A stretch of DNA of 64,000 nucleotides from assembly GCA_965116055.1 (NCBI GenBank), contig OZ220466.1, forward strand, positions 1 to 64,000. Direction: 5' to 3'. Below are positions 1 through 9,293 of the stretch, in pieces. Each line of letters opens with the position of its first letter. Within the stretch, counting starts at the first letter, position 1. The stretch is from Bin55 sp965116055 (GTDB taxonomy: Bacteria > Pseudomonadota > Gammaproteobacteria > Pseudomonadales > Azotimanducaceae). Below the pieces are notes generated by a model. It worked only from the letters and a program-made list of their open reading frames with translations. It did not search any database and was not told the DNA's origin. The position numbers were made by a program, and so were the translations under genes.

Positions 1-1011
1 ATTGAGATTCAGTCCGACGAATTTACCGGTTCGCTTACGAGAAGAACCGGCGAAGAGCGTATGTCGGTTCAAGCATCGACCGTTAAATGGTCGTTAACAA
101 GCGACGAATCCACAGACGATTTGCTTAGCGTCGCGTTCATGGATCAAGTCGTACCCATTGAAGTCAGCATTGACGAACTTCTTGTTCGGACTGACGACGA
201 GCCGTTCCAACCCTGGGGCGCCTGGAAATTTGCCATTTCACCCATAGCCACGGGCATCGAAATATCGAAGTTGAGTGCCGAAACCAGAGGGTTACGTATG
301 GAAACTACAGCACCCCTGAAATGGATTCGAGACACAAATGAGACCACCTTCAAAGGCCGCGTATATGGCAACGATCTACGAGCCATCTTAGAAGCATGGG
401 AGTTCGACGCTAGCATTGAGAGCGAGACATTCGAAGTTCACGCCGAGCTCCAATGGCCCGGGTCGCCGCTCGCGATTGACCTAAAGAGAGCATCTGGACG
501 TCTCCAAGCAAATGCGAATGACGGGCGGTTCATTGACGTTGATCAAGGCGGTGATGTACTTCGTCTTATAAGTCTCTTGAATTTCTCCAAGGTCATAAAC
601 CGCCTTGCGTTTGATTTCAGCGATGTCACGCAATCAGGTCTTCACTACGACACTGCATCTTTAGATATCAATTTAGCGAACGGCATATTTACGTTTAATG
701 AGCCACTGAGGGTCGCCGGGCCGAGCGCACGTTTGCGTCTGGATGGCGAAGTTAATACTCAATCCGGCGAAGTGCAAGGCGATCTCACGGTTCGGATTCC
801 ATTACACAAAGGCATTCAAACGTACGCAGCTTATCTTGCAGCAACTAACCCTCCAGCAACAGTCGCTTTACTCCTCGGCACCTTGTTGGTAAGCGAACCG
901 ATTAAAGCACTGCTCACCGCGAACTACAAGATTACGGGCAATTTGAACGATCCAATCCTCACCCGAGAGAGCCTCACCCCAACCAGAGCACCTCAAACAT
1001 CTGCGAATTGA
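1..1011 (+). CDS. yhdP: YhdP family AsmA-like protein (C-terminal part)
   Basis: The frame is open from the first base, so this is the C-terminal end of a gene that starts outside the window. The visible part is beta-rich and ends with the pattern I associate with YhdP: a segment around LLNFSKVINRLAFDFSDV, then a 'GPSARLRLDGEVN' stretch, then a hydrophobic alanine/leucine-rich helix and 'NYKITGNLNDP'. YhdP proteins are large inner-membrane AsmA-like proteins involved in phospholipid transport to the outer membrane. It is followed in the same direction by tldD, the neighbour order also known in E. coli, which supports the call. Only about 336 residues are visible, so N-terminal features cannot be judged. 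Confidence 0.8.
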   Translation: MEIQSDEFTGSLTRRTGEERMSVQASTVKWSLTSDESTDDLLSVAFMDQVVPIEVSIDELLVRTDDEPFQPWGAWKFAISPIATGIEISKLSAETRGLRMETTAPLKWIRDTNETTFKGRVYGNDLRAILEAWEFDASIESETFEVHAELQWPGSPLAIDLKRASGRLQANANDGRFIDVDQGGDVLRLISLLNFSKVINRLAFDFSDVTQSGLHYDTASLDINLANGIFTFNEPLRVAGPSARLRLDGEVNTQSGEVQGDLTVRIPLHKGIQTYAAYLAATNPPATVALLLGTLLVSEPIKALLTANYKITGNLNDPILTRESLTPTRAPQTSAN

Positions 1012-1077
1012 CACCTGGTTCGTCGCGTGCATGCATTTCAATAATTGAAACACACTCGGATCTGACTGCGCCCTTTC

Positions 1078-2526
1078 ATGGCTGACTATAAGACAAACTC
1101 ACGCCGCGACCTGCTGGAACTTGCGGAGTTCGACGACCAGATACTTGCCCGCAATGTCGATGCCATGATGCGTAGACAAATCGACGATGCCGAGATCTAT
1201 CTCCAGCATGGTCGGAGCGATGTATGGACACTGGAAGACGGCAAGGTTAAGGGCGGCAACTTCTCCGTTAACCAGGGTGTTGGCGTACGAGCGATTGCTG
1301 GTGAAAAGACCGGTTTCTCGCATACGAATGAACTCAACGATCGCGCACTGCAGAAAGCGTGCACAATGGCTGCTTCGATCGCAAACTTAGGCAGCAATCG
1401 GGCCGCGCAAGTGCCGAGTGCTACGCCTTTTGACAAGCTCTACGCTGGAGGCGATCCTACCGACGGCATTTCAAACGAAGAGAAAGTTCGGTTATTGTCC
1501 GAATTGGATCGTTTTACGCGCGCGTTGGATCCGCGTGTCGTTGAAGTAACCGTCAGCATCCGAGGTTCACGCGAGCGTATCCTCGTTTACGGGAGCGACG
1601 GCACTGATCAATTCGACGATCGCCCGCTTGTGAATTGCACGATACATGTCATCGTAAAAGACGGCAAGCGCACTGAATCAGGGACTGACGGATCAGGGGG
1701 GCGCTACCCGCTCGACGTATTTTTCACGAACGATTTCGCCAAAGCGAAAGATATGGCGCGCGAGGCGGTACGCATGGCGCTTGTCAAACTTGATTCGATT
1801 GCTGCGCCAGCCGGCGAAATGCCGGTTGTACTCGGACCAGGATGGGCCGCCATCCTCCTGCACGAAGCCGTCGGACATGGTCTCGAAGGTGACTGCGAGC
1901 GTAAGAACACATCGTGTTTTGCCGGGAAAGTCGGCGAGAAAGTAGCGAGCGAACTATGTACTGTGGTTGACGATGCCACTCTTGAAGGACGGCGCGGCTC
2001 ACTCAGCATCGACGACGAAGGCACGCCTGGTCAACACACCGTGCTCATTGAAAACGGTATCTTGAAAGGGTTCATGTGGGACAAGCACAATGCGATTCTC
2101 ACCGGGAATAAGAGCACTGGCAACGGCCGACGAGAAAGCTTTGCCAGCGTGACGATCCCACGCATGACGAACACCTTTATGCTCGCAGGCGAAAGCGACC
2201 CCGAGGACATCGTACGTTCAGTTAAGAAAGGCGTGTATTGCAGCGCATTTTCTGGAGGCGAGGTTAATCCTTCAAGCGGGCGATTCGTGTTTTCGACCAC
2301 CGAGGCTTACCTGATTGAAGATGGCAAAATCACTCGTCCAATTCACGACTGTATGCTGACAGGATACCCCTGGGACGTCATGAACAGTATTACGATGGTC
2401 GGTTCGGATTTCGCGCTTGACCCTGGCATCGGTGTGTGCGGCAAACAAGGTCAAGGCGTGCCGGTCGGGGTGGGTCAACCGACGATTAAGGTTGAACAAC
2501 TAACCGTCGGAGGCACGACCGCGTGA
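1078..2526 (+). CDS. tldD: Metalloprotease subunit TldD
   Basis: TldD is the zinc-protease subunit of the TldD/TldE heterodimer, which degrades unfolded peptides and trims leader peptides of modified peptides such as microcin B17. The 482-residue length is normal. The HExxxH zinc motif is present as HEAVGHG, with His262, Glu263 and His267, followed by the conserved 'SIDDEGTPGQHT' region and a C-terminal glycine-rich 'GVCGKQGQGVPVGVGQP' segment. The ATG start lies 66 bases after yhdP. Its stop overlaps the start of tldE in a GTGA overlap, so the two subunits are translationally coupled. Nothing suggests inactivation. Confidence 0.95.
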   Translation: MADYKTNSRRDLLELAEFDDQILARNVDAMMRRQIDDAEIYLQHGRSDVWTLEDGKVKGGNFSVNQGVGVRAIAGEKTGFSHTNELNDRALQKACTMAASIANLGSNRAAQVPSATPFDKLYAGGDPTDGISNEEKVRLLSELDRFTRALDPRVVEVTVSIRGSRERILVYGSDGTDQFDDRPLVNCTIHVIVKDGKRTESGTDGSGGRYPLDVFFTNDFAKAKDMAREAVRMALVKLDSIAAPAGEMPVVLGPGWAAILLHEAVGHGLEGDCERKNTSCFAGKVGEKVASELCTVVDDATLEGRRGSLSIDDEGTPGQHTVLIENGILKGFMWDKHNAILTGNKSTGNGRRESFASVTIPRMTNTFMLAGESDPEDIVRSVKKGVYCSAFSGGEVNPSSGRFVFSTTEAYLIEDGKITRPIHDCMLTGYPWDVMNSITMVGSDFALDPGIGVCGKQGQGVPVGVGQPTIKVEQLTVGGTTA

Positions 2527-3890
2527 CAGACACCGAAGCAACCTCTGATCTTATCGAGCTGCATAGCGATGAAGTCGCTCAAGAGCTAACTGAATTCGTC
2601 AATCGACTGGTTGACGAAGCACAGAAGCGAGGTGCACACGAATCGTCCGCGGCAGTGTCCGATGCCATTTCAGTCGAAGCGAGCGCACGGGACCGCGATA
2701 TCGAAAACGTGTCATTCGAGCAAAGCCGCGCATTTCGCGTTAGCGTGTACGTAGACCACAAAGAAGGTACCGCGGTCACCTCGGATACCAGCGATGCTGG
2801 GATCCAGGATACTGTGGCCCAAGCACTCAGCATCGCGCAGTTCACCGAACCGGATCCTTGCAACGGCTTACCGGCGAAGGAACGGCTTGCAGTCGAATTC
2901 CCCAATCTCGAACAAAACTTCCCGCAACCAGTCGACATCAGCCAACTCAAAGCGGACGCGCTGGCCGCTGATGCGGCAACTCTCGATTTCGACCCGCGCA
3001 TCCTACCCGCTCATGGCGCAACTTCCTCTCAGGTCGCTACTTGCACTGTACACGGCAACTCTCTCGGCTTTCTCAACGTTACACGCCATACAAATTTCGG
3101 GTGTTCGGCCACGGCGCTTGCTCGATCCGATCACGGCATGCAAACCGATTATTGGTACGACCAAAACTGCCGCGCGCAAAAAATCGATTCCGCAAAAAAC
3201 ATTGGAGAGCAAGCGGCCCGTAGGGCACTGCGACGATTGGACCCGAAACCTATCGCAACAGGATCCTACCCAGTCATGTACGACCGTTGGATCGCACCTG
3301 CTCTGCTATTTCCTCTAATCAACGCGATCAGCGGCGGCAATTTGTATCGTCAAGAGTCGTATTTACAGGATTCACTTGGTAAGCAAGTCGCAACAACCAA
3401 TATGACCCTGCGCGAATATCCTCATCTGACAGGTCGAGCACAAAGCCGCAATTGCGACGCTGATGGCGTTACAACAACTGAGCGCACGATTATTGACCGC
3501 GGGATAGTTAACAGTTATTTACTTAGTACTTATGCCGCACGCCGCTTGAGCCTCGAATCCACCGGACACGCTGGTGGCGTCACTAACGTGCATGTCGAAA
3601 CGGCATTCACGCCAATCTGTGATCTCTTTAACGAAATCAAGCACGGCTTGCTCGTGACATCCCTCATCGGTTCTGGCACGAATCTGGTCACCGGTGATTA
3701 CTCATGCGGTGCTTCCGGTTTCTGGATTGAACATGGCAAGATCGCACATCCGGTCGACAATGTGACGATCGCCTCCAGTCTGGACGCTATCTATAAAGGT
3801 ATCGTAGGGTTTGGGGACGATCTACAGGATCGCGGGACATTCAAAACCGGATCAATTCTGGTTGACGCGATGACCGTCGCTTCAAATTAA
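2523..3890 (+). CDS. tldE: Metalloprotease subunit TldE (PmbA)
   Basis: This is the non-catalytic partner of TldD (PmbA/TldE) in the cytosolic peptide protease complex. The 455-residue protein shows family hallmarks: 'SFEQSRAFRVSVYVDHKEGTA' in two adjacent stretches near residues 60-85, 'YDRWIAPALLFPLINAISGG' around residue 256, and a C-terminal 'GSGTNLVTGDYSCGASGFWI'. As expected for TldE it lacks the HExxxH motif seen in TldD. It starts at GTG overlapping the tldD stop by four bases. It ends 16 bases from the convergent npr gene, leaving almost no room for a terminator. Confidence 0.94.
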   Translation: MTDTEATSDLIELHSDEVAQELTEFVNRLVDEAQKRGAHESSAAVSDAISVEASARDRDIENVSFEQSRAFRVSVYVDHKEGTAVTSDTSDAGIQDTVAQALSIAQFTEPDPCNGLPAKERLAVEFPNLEQNFPQPVDISQLKADALAADAATLDFDPRILPAHGATSSQVATCTVHGNSLGFLNVTRHTNFGCSATALARSDHGMQTDYWYDQNCRAQKIDSAKNIGEQAARRALRRLDPKPIATGSYPVMYDRWIAPALLFPLINAISGGNLYRQESYLQDSLGKQVATTNMTLREYPHLTGRAQSRNCDADGVTTTERTIIDRGIVNSYLLSTYAARRLSLESTGHAGGVTNVHVETAFTPICDLFNEIKHGLLVTSLIGSGTNLVTGDYSCGASGFWIEHGKIAHPVDNVTIASSLDAIYKGIVGFGDDLQDRGTFKTGSILVDAMTVASN

Positions 3891-3906
3891 GCAACATACC
3901 ATTGAA

Positions 3907-4188
3907 CTACTCAGGTTCGTCGAATCGATTAGCTATCAATTCCTTGAGCGCCTGCATTGCTTCTTTCTCGTTCTCACCGTCGGTCTGAAGCACAACGATC
4001 GTACCGCGTTGCGCTGCCAGCTTCAGCACACCCATGATGCTTTTGCCGTTCTGTAGGCCATCCTTCGTCAGCCCAATTTTTGCATGACACGGAAACGATT
4101 TCGCGAGCGCGACTAATTTAGAAGCAGATCGGGCGTGGATGCCCAGCTTGTTAACAATTTGTATATGCTCGGTGATCAATGGCTTCAC
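3907..4188 (-). CDS. ptsO: HPr-like phosphocarrier NPr of the nitrogen PTS
   Basis: This 93-residue HPr-family protein should pass phosphate from enzyme I-Ntr to EIIA-Ntr (PtsN). The active-site histidine sits at His18 in 'KLGIHARSASKLV', and the HPr serine region appears as 'NGKSIMGVLKLAA' with Ser50. It starts at GTG overlapping the rapZ stop (GTGA), and is the last gene of the rpoN-hpf-ptsN-rapZ-npr block, as in E. coli. No enzyme I-Ntr gene is visible in the window. Location, not sequence, argues for NPr rather than a sugar-PTS HPr. Confidence 0.9.
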   Translation of the reverse strand: MKPLITEHIQIVNKLGIHARSASKLVALAKSFPCHAKIGLTKDGLQNGKSIMGVLKLAAQRGTIVVLQTDGENEKEAMQALKELIANRFDEPE

Positions 4189-5045
4189 TCAATGCCTTCG
4201 CGATGGCGTATAAGCAAATCCGGATATACCTTGCGGAAGTGCGATGCCAAACGCTTAACCAGATAAACTGACCGGTGCGTACCACCTGTACAACCCACGC
4301 CGATCGTCATATAAACACGCCGTTGAGAAATGAAAATAGGTAACCATTTCTCCAAATAGCGACGTATGTCGTCGAAAAAGGATCCTACTTCATCGCTTTC
4401 ATCTAAAAACGTCTTGATCTTCGGATGCAGCCCGTTGAATTGACGTAGGTCCTCGCGCCAATATGGATTCGGTAAACATCTCGCGTCGAACACGATATCG
4501 GCATCAACGGGCACGCCATACTTATACCCGAAAGACTGAAATAGCAACGAGATACGATTACTTGATTGACCTGCAATACGCTCTTTGATGAGCAAACTCA
4601 GCTCATGAAGTGTGCGATTCGTCGTGTCTATGCGCCAATCGGCCAGTTTAGCGATCGAATTGAGGACCAGCTTTTCGTGCTCAATCGCATCCTTCAACAC
4701 ATTGAATTGATTACTTAAGGGATGGCGACGCCGTGTATCGCTGAAGCGTTTGACTAACACGGAATCACTCGCATCAAGATACACCAGACGCGGCTGATGG
4801 TCGAGCTTTTTCAACTGTTCAAGGTAATCTGGTAAAGCCGCCAGGTCTTCCGCGGCATTTCGAATATCAATACACACCGCTAGATCAGTCCCTTCTTCGA
4901 CTGGACGGTCGGCCTGAGTTGTTACGTGTTGAACGAGAAAACGCGCAGGAAAGTTGTCGGTGCAATTAAAGCCCGCATCTTCCAGCGCGTGCAGAACCGT
5001 ACTCTTCCCCGACCCGGAACGCCCACTGACAATGACGCTTTTCAA
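4185..5045 (-). CDS. rapZ: RNase adapter / nucleotide-binding protein RapZ
   Basis: RapZ (YhbJ) binds small RNAs and guides RNase E to GlmZ, controlling glucosamine-6-phosphate synthase in enterobacteria. Whether that circuit exists here cannot be seen. The 286-residue length matches the family. The N-terminal Walker A is GRSGSGKST at residues 8-16. The C-terminal domain ends with 'IGVGCTGGTHRSVYLVKRLA', a strong family signature. The start appears to be TTG overlapping the ptsN stop (TTGA), so expression probably depends on translational coupling with ptsN. Confidence 0.93.
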   Translation of the reverse strand: MKSVIVSGRSGSGKSTVLHALEDAGFNCTDNFPARFLVQHVTTQADRPVEEGTDLAVCIDIRNAAEDLAALPDYLEQLKKLDHQPRLVYLDASDSVLVKRFSDTRRRHPLSNQFNVLKDAIEHEKLVLNSIAKLADWRIDTTNRTLHELSLLIKERIAGQSSNRISLLFQSFGYKYGVPVDADIVFDARCLPNPYWREDLRQFNGLHPKIKTFLDESDEVGSFFDDIRRYLEKWLPIFISQRRVYMTIGVGCTGGTHRSVYLVKRLASHFRKVYPDLLIRHREGIE

Positions 5046-5515
5046 GCTTCGACCTCAGCTCGGAGACCGTCGTAAAACACCTTGTATAGTGTATCGGACG
5101 TGTCCGCATCCAACAATCGCTGTATGCGATCCTGGTCTTCCACCACATTGACGACCAGCCGTAGTACGCTCAGGGCCAACGCCGGTTCATCTTGTGGAAA
5201 GCACATCCCGATAAGCAATCGAACCGCATCGCCACCAAAGTCCACAGCATGGCCTGTACGCGTTTTCACCAATGCAACCATAGAAGCTTTGCACTTATCC
5301 AGGCGACAGTGCGGAATGGCTATTGGCAAACCGTCAAGCGCCGTCGAGCCTTCTTGTTCCCGCTCTTGCAGCGCAAAAAATATCTCTCGGTAACGCAAGT
5401 CCTGCTCACCCGTCGCCATCGTCTGTGCGAGTTGGCGTAAAGCGGTTTTGCGAGATGGGAACGATTCGACGATAACAACGCGATCCTGCGTCAGTAAAGT
5501 ATCGATATCGATCAT
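5042..5515 (-). CDS. ptsN: PTS IIA-like nitrogen-regulatory protein PtsN
   Basis: EIIA-Ntr is the terminal phospho-acceptor of the nitrogen PTS and regulates potassium transport and other processes by protein-protein contact. The 157-residue protein has the phosphorylatable histidine at His69 in 'DGLPIAIPHCRLDK'. It has an ATG start, 65 bases downstream of the hpf stop codon, and lies between hpf and rapZ as in the canonical rpoN cluster. Confidence 0.94.
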   Translation of the reverse strand: MIDIDTLLTQDRVVIVESFPSRKTALRQLAQTMATGEQDLRYREIFFALQEREQEGSTALDGLPIAIPHCRLDKCKASMVALVKTRTGHAVDFGGDAVRLLIGMCFPQDEPALALSVLRLVVNVVEDQDRIQRLLDADTSDTLYKVFYDGLRAEVEA

Positions 5516-5580
5516 ACAGTCACGTGCAGCTTGAGACTACGGAAGTCAGACACCGATTGAGGTGCGACGGGTTAGCTGAC

Positions 5581-5886
5581 CTAGGATGCAGGATGTACCC
5601 GATGGCTACTTATCTTCTCTTTGTATTTAACAATTTGGCGATCAAGTTTATCCGATAGCGCATCAACTGCCGCATACGGTTCTGGCGCTTCGGCGTTCGC
5701 AAAAATCTCAGTGCCCGACGCATGGACCGTGGCTTCTGCACGGTAGCCCGTCTTCACGTCAGCGAAGATGACATGAATATTGGAAATATGGTCGAAGTGC
5801 CGCTCTAACTTCGCGAACCGTTTCTCGACGTATTCCTTAAGTCGTTCCGATAGATGCGTGTGATGACCACTAAGATTGATGCGCAT
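5581..5886 (-). CDS. hpf: Ribosome hibernation promoting factor, short form
   Basis: Short HPF binds the 30S decoding region and promotes 100S ribosome dimers together with RMF in stationary phase. The 101-residue protein begins 'MRINLSGHHTHLSERLKEYV' and carries the conserved 'KLERHFDHI' and 'YAAVDALSDKLDRQI' segments. It lacks the C-terminal dimerisation domain of long HPF. ATG start. It follows rpoN with a gap of about 50 bases, the standard position for this gene. Confidence 0.93.
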   Translation of the reverse strand: MRINLSGHHTHLSERLKEYVEKRFAKLERHFDHISNIHVIFADVKTGYRAEATVHASGTEIFANAEAPEPYAAVDALSDKLDRQIVKYKEKISSHRVHPAS

Positions 5887-5939
5887 CTTGTCGCTCCTTA
5901 TATCGAATAGCGTTATCTCTATTCCATTCTAGTAAAGTT

Positions 5940-7511
5940 TCAGGCGGGAATACCAAGAATCTCATCTTTCTTTACCGCACCTCGTCGACGTTTCTTCGAG
6001 GCTGGAATGGCTAGCGATTCTCGATATTTAGCCACCGTACGACGCGAAATCTGGATGTCTCGATCCTTCAATTGTGTTGTGATTTCCTGATCCGAAAGTG
6101 GCCGCCGAGGGTCTTCGGCTTGGATCAAATCTCTCAATATTGACCTAATCGCAATGCCGGAGTGTTCTTTGCCCGGTTGGTTGCCGACGCGATTAGCAAA
6201 AAAATACTTCAACTCGTACATACCACGCGGCGTTTCGAGATATTTTCCTGTCGTGAGACGCGATACCGTGGAATTGTGAAGCCCTACTTCGTCTGCCACG
6301 TCGGCCAACAATAGCGGCCGCAGCGCACCATCACCGCGATCGAAAAACGCCTGTTGCTTCTCGACCACGACTGTCACAATGCGCATCACATTGAAATTGC
6401 GAAAACGCAAACTCGAAAGAAACAATTTGGCACGGTTATGGCATTGCTGCAGAAATTCGCGGTCGCGACCAGTTTTACGCCCGGATTTTTCGCGTCCAGA
6501 CTTTCGTCCGAGCATGCGCCGATAGATCCCGTACCAGTCAGAAATCTTGAGTGAGGGTACCTGATCGTCGAGCATTTCAACCTGCCACCGATCGCCAACT
6601 TTGCGAACGCGGGCTTCGGGCTTGAGATACTCGGCGTTTTCGAGCGCAAAGCTTGATGCCGGGCGCGGATTCAAATGCTCAATAAAAGCAATAGCAGAAT
6701 CAACTTCGTCACGATTCAAGCCCAGTGCATCGGCGACTTCCTGATGTTGGCGACGTACCAGTGCGTCGAAAGCATCCCGCAAGATAAGCATCGCGATGCG
6801 AGCGCGGTGATCGGTGCCGGCCTCCGCTCGCGCTTGAATCGTCAAACACTCCCGTACATTGCGCGCACAAACGCCAAGCGGCGAAAAGCCTTGCAGCAGA
6901 ACGAGCGTATCTTCCAAGTCAACCCGCGTACAGGCTACTGACCTTCGAACTTCTGTCAGCAAGGCATCGTCCGATAGCGTGATGTAGCCGTCCTCGTTCA
7001 AGCATTCGAACACGATTTCAGCTATCTGCACCTCGGTCTCAGAGCAATTTGAAAGGCGCAACTGGTCATGCAAATGGTCGCTAAGCGAATTTGATTTAGC
7101 GCGGTTTTCAAGTACTGCCGACGTATCAAAGTCGCTGACCTCTCGGCGGTCAGTGAGATGAGCTAGTTCGTCATCCCATTCGATTTCTAGCTCGATTGAT
7201 TCGTTGGGATCTAAACGCCCGATACCATCGGATAGCGATGGTGGTTCAGCAGTGAACACCTTGTCGGATAAGCTTTCCTCTACTTCGAAATCGTCGCTTT
7301 CGGATGCATTGATAGGCTCGTCCAAGAGATCTTCAGACGACACCTGATCTTCGTCTACTTCAAGCAACGGATTTTCTAGTAGCTCTTGCGCTATGGCGGC
7401 ATCCAGCTCAACCCGGCCCATCTGGAGCATGCGCATGGATTGACCCATATGCGGTATCGCGCGATGGCGGAGCGCGACAGTCTGTTGGAATCCAACCCGC
7501 ATGGCGCTCAT
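5940..7511 (-). CDS. rpoN: RNA polymerase sigma-54 factor RpoN
   Basis: Sigma-54 recruits RNA polymerase to -24/-12 promoters that need AAA+ activators. All three parts are recognisable in 523 residues: a region I activator-interaction segment at the N terminus ending 'ELLENPLLEV', an acidic region II, and a C-terminal DNA-binding part with the helix-turn-helix 'LHNSTVSRLTTGKYLETPRG' and an RpoN box 'RRTVAKYRE' near residues 490-498. Region I is less glutamine-rich than usual. A basic repetitive insertion of Gly-Arg-Lys type occupies residues 335-350, just before the HTH half. The ATG overlaps the lptB stop (ATGA). Confidence 0.95.
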   Translation of the reverse strand: MSAMRVGFQQTVALRHRAIPHMGQSMRMLQMGRVELDAAIAQELLENPLLEVDEDQVSSEDLLDEPINASESDDFEVEESLSDKVFTAEPPSLSDGIGRLDPNESIELEIEWDDELAHLTDRREVSDFDTSAVLENRAKSNSLSDHLHDQLRLSNCSETEVQIAEIVFECLNEDGYITLSDDALLTEVRRSVACTRVDLEDTLVLLQGFSPLGVCARNVRECLTIQARAEAGTDHRARIAMLILRDAFDALVRRQHQEVADALGLNRDEVDSAIAFIEHLNPRPASSFALENAEYLKPEARVRKVGDRWQVEMLDDQVPSLKISDWYGIYRRMLGRKSGREKSGRKTGRDREFLQQCHNRAKLFLSSLRFRNFNVMRIVTVVVEKQQAFFDRGDGALRPLLLADVADEVGLHNSTVSRLTTGKYLETPRGMYELKYFFANRVGNQPGKEHSGIAIRSILRDLIQAEDPRRPLSDQEITTQLKDRDIQISRRTVAKYRESLAIPASKKRRRGAVKKDEILGIPA

Positions 7512-8245
7512 AGTTTGAAGCCTTCACCTAGATAAACACGGCGTACCTGTTCATTGGCCAAGATAGCATCCGAGTCACCTTCCGCAATCAGGTGCCCGGC
7601 ACTGACGATGTAGGCTCGATCGCATATATCCAGCGTCTCGCGAACATTGTGGTCGGTAATCAATACGCCGATGCCGTAACTCACCAGATGGCGAATGTTG
7701 TCCTTGATCTCGTTCACGGAGATTGGATCGACGCCGGCGAAAGGTTCGTCCAACAACATGTACTGCGGCGCAGACGCGAGCGCACGTGCGATTTCCAGCC
7801 GCCGTCGTTCGCCACCGGATAGTTGTTCGCCACGCGTGGCCTGCAACTCGGTTAGCTGAAACTCCTCAAGCAAGCGTTCCATCGTCTCGACTCGCGCCGC
7901 TTTAGCCAAGTCTTGCCGTAACTCCAGCACTGCGATGAGATTGTCGCGGACCGACAGGCGCCGAAACACACTCGCTTCTTGCGGCAGATACCCTAAACCT
8001 TGCCGTGCGCGTACATGCATGGGCGCCCTGGAGACATCCACACCATTCACTGCGATGGCCCCGGCATCCATGCGGACCAACCCGACGATGCAATAAAAAC
8101 TTGTAGTTTTGCCTGCGCCGTTCGGCCCGAGCAACCCAACAATCTCGCCACCCGCGACTTTGAGTGAGACGTCTTCAACGACGCGTTTCTTACCGTAGCT
8201 TTTGGTGATATTCTTGACCACCAAGGCACTATTTGCACCAGTCAC
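7508..8245 (-). CDS. lptB: LPS export ABC ATPase LptB
   Basis: LptB is the cytoplasmic ATPase of the LptB2FGC complex that extracts lipopolysaccharide from the inner membrane. In 245 residues it shows Walker A GPNGAGKTT (40-48), the signature LSGGE (142-146), and Walker B ending in Asp166-Glu167. The LptB-type 'GLGYLPQEASVFRRLSV' and 'LITDHNVRETL' stretches distinguish it from other ABC ATPases. It starts at GTG overlapping the lptA stop (GTGA) and overlaps rpoN downstream. lptF and lptG are not in the window. Confidence 0.96.
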   Translation of the reverse strand: MTGANSALVVKNITKSYGKKRVVEDVSLKVAGGEIVGLLGPNGAGKTTSFYCIVGLVRMDAGAIAVNGVDVSRAPMHVRARQGLGYLPQEASVFRRLSVRDNLIAVLELRQDLAKAARVETMERLLEEFQLTELQATRGEQLSGGERRRLEIARALASAPQYMLLDEPFAGVDPISVNEIKDNIRHLVSYGIGVLITDHNVRETLDICDRAYIVSAGHLIAEGDSDAILANEQVRRVYLGEGFKL

Positions 8246-8754
8246 TCGGTGGTATCCAACACAAATTCGATCTGTTGATCCGTCTCGGCGCTCGCCGAGC
8301 CGGCGATCAGTTCGCCTCGTTTCAAGTCATACTGCACGCGCTCGCCGCGCACCTGATTGCCACTTTGCAAAAGTTCTACCGAGCCGGTAAGCACGAGCGT
8401 CTGTTCTTCAACGTTGTATCTCATACTTGATGAGACGGCCGTCAGCGAGTTCGGTTCGTTTTGTCGAAACTCTACCGGATTACCCTCCGCTAACACATGG
8501 ACAACCTTGCTTTCCTCGCGTGTCACGGTCATACGATCGGCGCGCATCGTGCGCTCCCCGTGCTGTAGCTGGACATTACCGTTCAACACCCAAGCGGCGT
8601 TGTCGTCTTGCATGTTGCCTTCCAACGAATCGCTGGCGAGTTTGATTGCGTCCGCTGTCTCCGAACTAACACTTACACCAAGCGCCATGCCCGCGGTTAG
8701 CGTTATTGACCTAAGAATTCCGCGATATGAACACTTCAACCTGCGAATCCACAT
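8242..8754 (-). CDS. lptA: LPS transport periplasmic protein LptA
   Basis: LptA forms the periplasmic bridge that carries LPS from LptC to LptD. The mature part shows the OstA-like beta-jellyroll pattern: 'AAWVLNGNVQLQHGERTMRAD', then 'ILAEGNPVEF'-like and 'LTGSVELLQSGNQVRGERVQYD' segments, the latter two typical of OstA repeats. I chose the ATG at 8754, which gives a basic N-terminus and a hydrophobic signal peptide ending near 'SSETADA'. The frame is also open up to 8835, but that would put 27 implausible residues in front. The gene overlaps lptC by about 44 bases. Confidence 0.88.
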   Translation of the reverse strand: MWIRRLKCSYRGILRSITLTAGMALGVSVSSETADAIKLASDSLEGNMQDDNAAWVLNGNVQLQHGERTMRADRMTVTREESKVVHVLAEGNPVEFRQNEPNSLTAVSSSMRYNVEEQTLVLTGSVELLQSGNQVRGERVQYDLKRGELIAGSASAETDQQIEFVLDTTE

Positions 8755-9286
8755 TCGACAAAAATCGGACCCTTTGTGCCTCCAGATCTGCTTCAAATCG
8801 ATCGGCATGAATTTTGCTACTTCCGCGCTTAACACTAACCTTACTCAATGACTTCACGAATTGCCTACGTGGATAAACTTGAAGCGAAGCCGTCGTAAAC
8901 GCCATATCGATTCGGTTGTCCTGCATATAGACTAGCCTGACATCTCCGTGCAGTTGCAAGTAGGGCTCTTCGTCGGTTTCTTTGTAAATCCCTTGCTTGG
9001 CCTGCAACTGCCAGTCGTTGGTCCTATCCGAAAAAAACTGCACGTCAATGTCGCTAATCTCGGTTTGCCCTTCGCTTTCATAATGAGCGGCGGCTGTCGC
9101 ATTGATTTCATAGAGCGGCTTCCCTTGTTCGCTGTATTCGGTTAGTGAAAAACCGGTCATCAGGGCATCCGGCTCGTCGCTGAGTTCCGGGGGGAAAGGC
9201 ACGAGTACCTGGGCGTCGTCAAGACTGAGGTAATAAGCAAAACCCACTGCAAGCACGCCGACCGTCGCGACGTATATCCATTTCAC
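8711..9286 (-). CDS. lptC: LPS export system protein LptC
   Basis: LptC is a bitopic inner-membrane protein that passes LPS from LptBFG to LptA. The 191-residue protein starts with one transmembrane helix ('YVATVGVLAVGFAYYLSL') followed by a periplasmic domain containing the 'YEINATAAAHYESEGQTEI' and 'DNRIDMAFTTASLQVYP' patterns of the family. The start codon is GTG. It sits between kdsC and lptA, the usual place. Sequence similarity within LptC is low, so position contributes much of the confidence. Confidence 0.9.
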   Translation of the reverse strand: MKWIYVATVGVLAVGFAYYLSLDDAQVLVPFPPELSDEPDALMTGFSLTEYSEQGKPLYEINATAAAHYESEGQTEISDIDVQFFSDRTNDWQLQAKQGIYKETDEEPYLQLHGDVRLVYMQDNRIDMAFTTASLQVYPRRQFVKSLSKVSVKRGSSKIHADRFEADLEAQRVRFLSNVDSQVEVFISRNS

Positions 9287-9293
9287 TGCAAAG

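Noticed and set aside
8357..8851. 164-codon plus-strand ORF opposite lptA/lptC
   Set aside because: Lies entirely antisense to well-recognised LPS transport genes.
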